Shown: piece after piece, positions 56,570 to 64,000 of the stretch
Position numbering within the stretch: position 1 is the stretch's first letter
Layout: each line of letters opens with the position of its first letter
NCBI GenBank assembly: GCA_012295275.1
Contig: CM022672.1
Coordinates: forward strand, 4,887,443 to 4,951,442
Reading direction: 5' to 3'
DNA: 64,000 nucleotides
Source: Chrysomallon squamiferum
Lineage: Eukaryota > Mollusca > Gastropoda > Neomphalida > Peltospiridae
Notes under the pieces: generated by a model
What the model was told of the DNA's origin: nothing
The model's input: the letters and a program-made list of their open reading frames with translations, nothing else
Databases searched by the model: none
Translations under genes and position numbers: made by a program

Positions 56570-56978
56570 ATATTATAATAAAATATCTACAGTTAATATT
56601 ACACGTAAAATAAATCTATCTAATTAAACAGTTTCTTAGATATCCGGGTTTTGCGTAAAACAAAGACGAGACTGCCTATCAGCTACTGACGAAATCAGAC
56701 TTTAAACCGATGTTAAACATGGAGGCCGTGAGAGAGGAGACAGATTTGGAGAGAAATATGGAGAAAAAAACACCCCTTCCAAACCCCCCTCCCCGCAGTC
56801 ATCAGTGACAGGCTGTTTGTTTCTCAGTCGACATTCAAAAGATGTTTAATTGTAACATTCGTAAAAAATTTACTTATTTCATGTCTTTTTAATCTTTATA
56901 AATCGGCACAGTCTATATCGTTGGTCCCAAGTGAATCCGGTTTCGACACATTCCACTGTAAATGATTAGGTATATATG

Positions 56979-57017
<39 letters not shown>

Positions 57018-60007
57018 TTATCGCGAAGGACTGTAGAATTTACAGAGATCGCCATTTAGTCTTAAAATGTATCACATAATTTCCCAGTCCATAATTTTAG
57101 CGATTGTCTGTGGTCATGTTTTTGATCCAAAAATTCTCTGTTTTATGTTCATGTTTGTAAATGAACATTTATTAATATATGTGTGAACGCCCTTCAGACT
57201 GTAAAATAAATCACTAAAATCTGATTGGATGAAATTGAAATTAGTATACATGTGAATTAGGTGTCAGATCGTAAGTTGAAAGTCAAGTTTCCATGAAAAC
57301 TGTTATTCACAATCACTATACTCTTCCCGTATCACACATACTTGTGACAATCTACATACTATAAAATAATTATTATATTTATATTTCGGGTGTCTTATGT
57401 CTAAATAACTGGCTGAGTAGACAGATGAACTATAAAAAAAATAACGTACTGCTTTCAGACCTGACGTTTTTATTCACCATCACAAATAATTATAGTTTGG
57501 CTATGAACACGGGATAATTATGGGAAGAGTTAACTCCAGCTACGGTAACCCGGTCAACGTTTCGACATTTTTAACAACATGTTTTACGAAGAGATTCAGC
57601 GAGTCTATAAATAAACACTTCTTCGCTTAGAACCGTGGGTTTCAACTGCCGTTGATTCCTGAAGAAAACGTCTTAAATTACATAAACAAGAATTTTGTTT
57701 ACTTCTATGTAAACTTCAGTCTGAATAAGAAAAATGCCGCACCCTTTTCCGTTTTGAGTGAGCGGTCTAAACAAGCAGATGATTTGCAAACGCGGTAGTT
57801 CAAGACTGACCCTTAGATCAGACAGAACTCAGGATCGATTCATATTATCAGAAACGTTTGTTTTATTAATTATTTATTTGGTCATACCGGCGACAGGATA
57901 ATTATAATCAGTGAGAAAAACAATGGATTTGCTATGTATTTTTTTCCAGTATACATTACAGAATATTCTACTCACTTCAACAGCCTATCAGGAAGCACTC
58001 TTTGTCAGAATTTCCACTAAAAATGATTATTCCTTATGCTCCATTACAGCCGAAACGTCTATTTAACATGCTTTAATTTTATGTAATGTTTATATCATTT
58101 TATATTTTAAAGAAATACATATATATATACATACACACACACACATACATATATCAACCATTCTTTGTAAGATTTAAATTCAAACCAGCGACATTTTGTT
58201 CTTTTTATACGAGCATTTCATTTAAGTCTTATACTGAAAGTAGTAAGCAACAATAAGTTTTAAAAATGTATTAAAATATCACTTGCTGTCCGGATCACGT
58301 GATCCTTTTCTCAGACAACGCGTGATAACACTCATCGTAAATATTCGTAAAACAAACTATGTTGTTGACGTCTAATACTTTACTTATTGGCTGTGTCATT
58401 CACTTCAAGTTAGTTTACTGCACCCTGAGTCTGGTTATGATTACGAGGTTGAATGAACGAGAGAACTGATATGAAAGGAGACACATCTGTTGCTTAGCAA
58501 CAGTGAGCTTCGTGTAGAAAAGAAATGCTCTCGAGAAACATGAACGAGTTGGACAGATGCTGATAACATTACAGATGTTCTAAACAATTGTGAGTGACGT
58601 TTTAGAACTGGCATTTTAACATAGTTGGCCTATATGTCACAATGTACGAAATTACTGACAGACAGACGCACATCTATGCAGTCTGTGACATCAAAATGAA
58701 ATCCTTGGCACATTTTAAATAAATAAATAAATAAATAAATACATTCTAGAATTCAAATACTTTATGAAATTCATGTTCCCAACGCATTAAACGTCGTTTT
58801 CTTTCCACTGAATTATTGTTTTCCTTTTCTTTGTTGTTCGTATCGACTAAGTGATCAGTAGACAGAGTTGATGTTACATAACGTTAATCGTCTGTACTCA
58901 GATCGGGGTAAACTTACATAAAAGCGGTGACATGATTTATCGTATAACTAACTACACGTGTGACTCAGCGGGGCAGTGAGAACAACTCCCCTCCCAAATT
59001 AGGTCAAAACAGGAATGAAAATATAGGGAAAACAATCAGAAATTAGGACGTTTGTTTGTTGTTGTTGTTTTTTTGTTTTTTTGTGTTTTTTTTCATTTGT
59101 GAGAATTCTGATCAAGTCACAAGATCATTCGTTAAGACGTTTTTTTTTTTTTTTTTTCATTTGTGAAAATACTGATCAAATCACTTCTCTATTCTCTTAA
59201 TCAAACAGACCCGATGCGCCTGCAGTCGCAAGATCATTCCTCGTCGTTACAGCCAGGGACTATTTCCAACCAGGTGTTCCACGACTATTATTACCAAAGA
59301 TTTTATAGTACGCGAGTTCCTAGCTACGGCTCATATGTAAGTTCCCGTTCAGCTTATCGATGAGAGTAGTTCATGGAATGGCGGGAAAAAAGTTATCTTT
59401 TTTTAAAATTAAAATATATACATATAATATGACAAATAATATTAAAAGAATGTTCTGAGGTCGCTGTTAAACAAGTTACTCTTTCTACTATTTAGTTTAA
59501 CAAAACTGAACACTATGATGAATTTCGAGTATTGATGTTTTATGTTACTAAGTATTTATCGGAACACACCAAAAAATAGATGGCACGTTACAAACCTGGA
59601 TCACAAGGTCCTCGGTAGTCAACTTTTAAACTCTTCGTCTTCTTCGACCTCACCGCTGTCGTCATCAGCTGGCACAGGTTGCTGTAAGTAACGCCGTCGC
59701 TGCCGCAGATGATTTCTTTATGCTGGCACAAACAGAAGCTGCCGAACTCGGTCGACTTGCATTCGAGGCCGTCACCGCAGGGGCCGTAGCCGTAGGGATC
59801 CTCGGAGCGGTCGCAGGGCTGGCCTTCCATCTGAGCACATCGTGGACAGCAGTCGCATTCGTCTTTGACAACGCCGGACAGACAGTCGGACGTCGCGATC
59901 TTCTTGCAGGCGTCCACGTCGCATTTGCCGCACTTCGCTTCGTTTTTGGTGCGCGCTTCAGCCAAACAAAGAACAGCCAAAATGGCCACTAGAAGAAAAT
60001 TCTTCAT
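51318..60007 (-). CDS. Secreted IGFBP-Kazal-Ig protein (IGFBP7/KAZALD-like)
   Basis: Four exons: 60007-59596, 53315-53172, 51948-51770, 51332-51318. They join in phase for 249 residues. Residues 1-18 are a signal peptide ([18 protein letters not shown]). A cysteine-rich IGFBP-type domain follows ([28 protein letters not shown]), then a Kazal-type module ([17 protein letters not shown]), then one I-set-like Ig domain split over two exons ([16 protein letters not shown] and [10 protein letters not shown]). The tail is DTEE-stop. This order is that of IGFBP7/IGFBPL1/KAZALD1 proteins, extracellular regulators that bind growth factors or matrix; the ligand here is unknown. The first exon is GC-rich against an AT-rich background. 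A 36-bp satellite abuts the Ig exon. Confidence 0.92.
51965..52728. repeat. 36-bp minisatellite next to the Ig-exon acceptor
   Basis: Unit is AACGTTTAATACAGTTCTCT plus TTAAAACACCAGTAAT, about 21 copies, with shorter 33-nt variants at the right end. It starts about 17 nt from the minus-strand acceptor of exon 51770-51948. Its 12-residue periodic frame on the plus strand is not a gene. Confidence 0.95.
54237..54398. repeat. Interrupted (GT)n/(GA)n microsatellite
   Basis: GT runs with a GA block in the middle, followed by ATGT units to about 54600. It lies within the large first intron of the IGFBP-like gene. Confidence 0.92.
54885..55650 (-). mobile_element. Decayed non-LTR retrotransposon, 3' end
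   Basis: From about 55299 to TAA at 54885 one minus frame is open, with [16 protein letters not shown] and the terminal CCHC-like knuckle [15 protein letters not shown]. Further upstream, broken by stops and frame changes, is [20 protein letters not shown], matching the region after the reverse transcriptase in CR1/L2/Jockey-like LINEs. It is a 5'-truncated copy in the IGFBP-like gene's first intron, antisense-neutral because it shares the gene's strand. Confidence 0.7.
56515..56570. repeat. (AAT)n microsatellite
   Basis: AAT runs inside the putative Tigger-like element, right of the LINE fragment. The remainder of 56970-59200 is unremarkable intron with short TA, CA and ATAA runs. Confidence 0.85.
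59209..59336 (+). CDS. Orphan plus-strand exon candidate
   Basis: Acceptor TTAATCAAACAG and donor TCATAT|GTAAGT bound 128 nt with one open frame (phase 1 in, phase 0 out). The peptide is rich in Gln, Ser and Tyr ([38 protein letters not shown]). It is antisense to the first intron of the IGFBP-like gene. No partner exon identified. Confidence 0.3.
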
Positions 60008-60316
60008 TTTTCGAAGATTCTAAGCTCTTCAGCACTCACCACCAGCTTGCAGTTTCCTTTGTTCCTCTTCGACTAACGACGCAAAACCTTTTGATATATA
60101 TTTATATATATTTATATGTATTTTTTTGTTTGTTTTTTTCAGATCGTGATGAAAGAAAGTTTAAAAACTTAAACGAAGTAAAAAGTTTTCTTCTACGTGT
60201 CTTTTCAAAAATAGACCAAAGTAACTTGACTCCCGACCAGCGTCTTCGCTAGACAGCAGCAGCAGCTTGGAACTGTTCCCACTCGTAGCCTGAGAATTTT
60301 TGTAAAACCATCCGAG
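60008..60316. promoter_or_regulatory. Putative bidirectional promoter
   Basis: Interval between the IGFBP-like start and the plus-strand candidate exon. An AT-rich TATATA stretch at about 60092-60120 lies 85-110 nt upstream of the IGFBP-like ATG on the minus strand. A CAG-triplet motif sits near 60257. No factor site is claimed. Confidence 0.35.
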
Positions 60317-60420
60317 ATGTTACGTTACCTAATGAAGTATGGCTACTTTGCGATGAAGAGTTTTGTCAGGCTAACATCCGATGTGTTGGAGTATTGTATG
60401 TACGAACGCGGGGGTGATAG
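60317..60420 (+). CDS. Candidate first coding exon of a divergent gene
   Basis: ATG at 60317, 34 codons and a strong donor GATAG|GTAAGT, phase 2. The peptide, starting MLRYLMKYGYFAMKSFVRLT then SDVLEYCMYERGGD, has normal composition. It lies 310 bp from the start codon of the IGFBP-like gene in head-to-head orientation, a layout typical of a shared promoter. A phase-compatible acceptor CTGTCTCCAG at about 62751 would add ten codons and a stop, but that link is speculative. Confidence 0.4.
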
Positions 60421-60521
60421 GTAAGTTGCGTATTAATGCGGAAAGAATTTCCTATTTCCGTCTCGACCTGCACAAAACAGCACTGTTTTTACATATCGTG
60501 CATTTAAATTTGAAATTATTA

Positions 60522-60532
<11 letters not shown>

Positions 60533-60590
<58 letters not shown>
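60533..60590. repeat. (TA)n microsatellite
   Basis: GT run passing into about 28 TA units. Other simple runs in the following gene-free 2 kb: CT (60853-60919), TTA (about 61255-61348), poly-T (about 61570-61594 and 62583-62605). Confidence 0.95.
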
Positions 60591-60601
<11 letters not shown>

Positions 60602-60852
60602 AATAAGAACTTCACAGCTAACTTTTAGCTTTAATATATTTCTATTGCATATTTAATGCATATGTTTTAACCTGATGACATAACGATATTGCGTCACTGA
60701 AATTACTCAAAGCATGCAAACATCCAGCTTCAACAGTCTCCTTTATTCTCAGCTGTGAAATGTCAACAAAACCTCTACACAGACATTGTAATCATGTAAT
60801 AACAGATTTTATTTTATATTTCAGATATTAAGTAACAAGTACTGATGTGCTA

Positions 60853-60923
<71 letters not shown>

Positions 60924-61285
60924 TTTGTATCTGTTTATCAACGTCAATTTCAGAGACAAAGAGAGAGAGACAGAATGAGAAAGACAGAGAGACAATGAGG
61001 GAAAATACCTGTGCGTGTTTTTTTTAATATTTAATAGAATTTTGCATAAAATATAAAATATACAGAATGACAATCTGATTGTAACAACGATCATAAGATA
61101 ATTCATTATTTATTTTAAATTAAATTATTAACAATAATAATGTATATATAAAATTAGTGTTTAAACAGTAAAAATATATAGTGTGATAAAGAGAGGCATC
61201 ATAAATTCATCTAAATATAACTTTGTATACGTTTTAATTATGATTATTATGATTATTATTTTATTATTATTATTATTATTATTAC

Positions 61286-61348
<63 letters not shown>

Positions 61349-62095
61349 GCTTTTTAAAATATTTATGTTAATAATGTACTCATGAATATGGTTATTACAA
61401 ACTCTCTCTCTAGACTAAATCGAAATTAAAATGGAATAAATAACAAAACTGTAATAACAAATAAAAATTTGCTTTATTTTATTTATTTATTTATACTTGG
61501 TTGCTAACCTATTGGCTAACACATAAAAATAAATCTGTTTAATAAAATATCACACTGGTAGAAATTGCTTTTTTTTTTTTTTTTTTTTTTTTTTCTTTTT
61601 TTGATGAACTACAAGTATCTGACCAAGCATGAAACTTAATTTGGTCAAAAAGAAATATTTTAACCACAACAAAATTAGAACATACTTTATATTTCACAAA
61701 AATACATCATCTACTAAAAAAAATACTGGTCAAAGCTTCCTAATAAATAATTTAATATTTCGCATATTTAAAATTTACTAAAAAAAATGAGATTTTCAAT
61801 AGTTTAAATTATCATTGTCAGTCAGTTAACATTCGACTCAGAAGAATCGGATAATACTGGATTTTGAACTTGTGATTTTAAGGGACATAAAAGAAATATA
61901 AAAACAATGGTTTCTATAGTCAATGGTTTCTACAAATTATACTACGACATCCCTTTCGGCTGAGAAATACTCTTATTCATACTTAGCAGAGCTGACTGTA
62001 GGCAAATTTTAAACAGGAAGATTTATTAAACATAAATCTATAAGTAAAATGGTATGTTACACTGTGACTTCAAATCGATGGTATTTCTAATTAAC

Positions 62096-62393
62096 TTGTT
62101 GAGGAATCCTTTTCCGAAATTCCAAAATCCGAAAAGCTCCGAAACAGGAAACTATTTCCGAGCAGTAGAAATAACAATATCTTACAGTTTTCAGACTTGT
62201 TTTGCTTAAAGATATTATTTTTAAAATCCTGCAGACCATATAAGTAAGCTGTATATGAAAAATAAATGGAATACATATTTATACGTTAGATTTTATTCTC
62301 ATGCAATCTCCTTATATTCCGAAATCCGAAATATTGCGAAATCCGAAACACTTCCGGTCCCAGCAATTCCGGATAAAGGATTCTCAACCTCTA
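62096..62393. mobile_element. Short Tigger-like MITE (about 300 bp)
   Basis: Left end GTTGAGGAATCCTTTTCCGA (plus) and right end GAGGTTGAGAATCCTTTATC (minus) are inverted copies. Both are followed by CCGAAAT/GGATTTCGGA-type subterminal repeats and GGGACCGGAAGTGTTTCGGA. These closely resemble the termini of mammalian Tigger2/MER28 elements as known from the literature. No coding capacity. A clean TA duplication is not obvious on the left. Confidence 0.7.
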
Positions 62394-62952
62394 GTAACAT
62401 TATACAGTTCAAGGCTTAGTCACAGAAGATCGCGGACAAAATGTCACGTGGTTAACTGAATCTGTGTGCACACAGAACAGTGAATCTGTGACTGATTCTG
62501 AATAATCCTAATTAATTTATACAGCTTTTGCTTGCTACATAACAGCTGTCACATAACTATAATAAGATTAAATGGAACGATATTTTTTTTTTTTTTTTTT
62601 TTTTAGAAAAATTGTTTTTATTAAACTGTTATAGTATAGAGGAAGAAGCATGCTCAGCTGTTAGTATATAAGCAGTTCACAATTTTCTATAATATCTGTT
62701 TCCTTTTCATCTGCGACTCATTTTGTTAAAACGTGTTTTAACTGTCTCCAGGCCTCTCCTAGTCACGCATGCGCACAAATGAGAAGGTCGTGGTGAGGTC
62801 CAAAATAATCTTTCCTTTGAACAGCTTGTCCTCGGAACTTGGCCAGAGTAACTGTTTTCAACATCACAGTTGTAATGTTTTTTTTCGATAAATGTACATT
62901 AACCGGTTTGTTTTTAAATTAAAAATAAAAATCATACGTTTGTGGCTGACGG

Positions 62953-63108
62953 TCAGAATCTGAGGTCGGTTTGACTGAACGCTCTAACTAGTGACATATT
63001 TCTGTTTGGTAGATTCTTCTCATAGTAATTACTGATCAGATCCTCCACAGATTTGAAATAATCTTTGTTATTCAAGGTTACGGAATTATTCTGAAAACAA
63101 AAATTTGA

Positions 63109-63146
<38 letters not shown>

Positions 63147-63644
63147 AGAATAATGATGTTGATGATGATAATGATGATGACGATAATAATAGTAAGAATA
63201 ATAATAATAATAACTAACAATAACAGTAATAAATAGAGTAGTAGGAGTTATAGTAGTAATAAGCAGTGGTAGCAGTAACAGCATTAGTAGTAATAAAATT
63301 CTCGGTTCTTGATTCATTTAAATTTGCTGCAAACATTGATTGAATCTGGTATTCATTCCGACAGTGGTTATGGTATTTTTATTTTTCATTCATTATTTCA
63401 ATTATTCATTGTTTCTCTCTTTCTTCTTCTCCTTCTTCTTTTTTTTTTTTTTTTTTTCATCGAATTAAATGTAATTGTTCGAAAAGATGTTAAAAGAAGG
63501 ATGAAAGAGAAAACAGAAATTCTTACTTTTTCAAAGAGACGGTATTCTTTAATATCGTCTTCTGTTTGTACTGCAAGTACTTTGCCGTGCTGGTTACGTG
63601 AGAGTCGTACTAAGAAAGTCCCTTTAGGCTTATCTCTCAGGTTC
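62953..63644 (-). CDS. SH2-domain protein, last two exons
   Basis: Exons 63644-63527 and 63090-62953 (TGA 62953-62955), joined in phase 0; earlier exons lie beyond the window. The peptide begins NLRDKPKGTFLVRLSRNQHG, containing the FLVR element whose arginine binds phosphotyrosine. It continues with DDIKEYRLFEK, the late-SH2 helix YFKSVEDLISNYYEKNL and a terminal SLVRAFSQTDLRF. The SH2 domain is therefore C-terminal. The helix/SL pattern resembles PI3K-p85 and Vav SH2 domains, but I cannot name the protein from 85 residues. Cytoplasmic signalling adaptor or enzyme. Confidence 0.8.
63109..63300. repeat. TAG/AAT/GAT trinucleotide microsatellites
   Basis: (TAG)n at 63109-63145, then GAT- and AAT-type units and TAGTAG again near 63240-63300, filling most of the intron between the two SH2 exons. 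Confidence 0.9.
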
Positions 63645-63749
63645 CTGAAATAAACCATATAGTTTAGGTGTTTTTTTTATATATTTTTTTTATTATTATT
63701 ATTTTTTTTATTGTTGTTGTTTAGTGATTTTGACTGATCATTTTATTTA

Positions 63750-63951
63750 AAAAAAAAAATTAAAAACAAATAAAATAAATAAATAAATAAATAATAAATT
63801 TAATAATAAAAAATAAAAATAAATAAATAAGTAAATAAATTAATTAATTAAATAAATAAATTTAAAATAATAATATATATATTTTATTTTTTAATTTTAA
63901 ATTTATTTATTTAATTAATTTACTTATTTATTTATTTTTATTATTAATTTT

Positions 63952-63983
<32 letters not shown>

Positions 63984-64000
63984 TTTTTTTTTTTTTTTTT
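63750..64000. repeat. AT-only foldback palindrome at the window end
   Basis: TAAATAAATAAATAAGTAAA-type arm (about 63775-63865) is mirrored by its reverse complement (about 63885-63980), including the single G of AAGTAAAT against ATTTACTT. The centre is ATATATATAT at about 63873-63882. Confidence 0.8.

Larger units (their letters stand above)
54600..56959. mobile_element. Putative pogo/Tigger-like DNA element containing a LINE fragment
   Basis: Left end TA|CACTGGACTCTGTGAAAAACCG and right end (reverse strand) TA|CAGTGGAATGTGTCGAAACCGG are similar inverted termini, each next to TA, the target used by Tc1/mariner-pogo elements. GGATTCACTTGGGACC follows the right terminus. No transposase frame was recognised. 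The terminal match is imperfect, so two unrelated or nested elements remain possible. Confidence 0.5.

Noticed and set aside
59665-59992. Frames in other registers over the first IGFBP-like exon
   Set aside because: Shadow frames made long by the exon's high GC content.

Overview
The window is eukaryotic nuclear DNA: AT-rich, full of short introns with GT..AG borders, and loaded with microsatellites and minisatellites. The gene content is animal: a metazoan-type chitin synthase, the RNA polymerase III factor BRF2, NHLRC2, an IGFBP-Kazal-Ig secreted protein and an SH2-domain protein. A chitin synthase together with a tRNA-headed SINE, CR1/L2-like LINE debris and pogo/Tigger-like elements fits a lophotrochozoan, most likely a mollusc. 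That taxonomic call is inference. All gene coordinates below are genomic spans; exon borders were placed by hand from splice consensus and checked for phase continuity.

Layout. 345-11625 (+): nearly complete chitin synthase in 13 visible exons, opening with a run of small phase-compatible cassette exons. 13108-14232 (-): single-exon BRF2, convergent with the chitin synthase. 16154-17086 (+): three small coiled-coil exons of an unrecognised gene. 17448-20720 (+): the C-terminal half of NHLRC2, lacking its thioredoxin-like N-terminus and carrying a one-base frameshift in an A7 run. 21713-22582 (+): a two-exon gene for a putative 111-residue secreted peptide precursor, hidden because each exon is short. 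24249-44715 (-): an unrecognised charged coiled-coil protein with several apparent alternative first exons (about 30.3, 34.4, 39.8 and 44.7 kb). 45.2-51.3 kb: mostly intergenic minisatellite. 51318-60007 (-): secreted IGFBP-Kazal-Ig protein in four exons. 60317-60420 (+): a possible divergent first exon about 310 bp from it. 62953-63644 (-): the last two exons of an SH2-domain protein whose 5' part lies beyond the window.

Mobile and repeated DNA: a tRNA-derived SINE with a 26-bp target-site duplication (40.1-40.4 kb), a LINE 3' end nested between Tigger-like termini (54.6-57.0 kb), a 300-bp Tigger-like MITE (62.1-62.4 kb), two intronic hairpins (2.6 and 4.6 kb), a foldback at the window end, and minisatellites of 24, 31, 36, 36, 45 and about 60 bp. 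One 36-bp array repeats a splice-donor site six times.

The genes do not form a pathway; they are ordinary neighbours. The most novel-looking items are the small secreted precursor, the tandem cassette exons of chitin synthase, and the alternative-first-exon system of the minus-strand coiled-coil gene.
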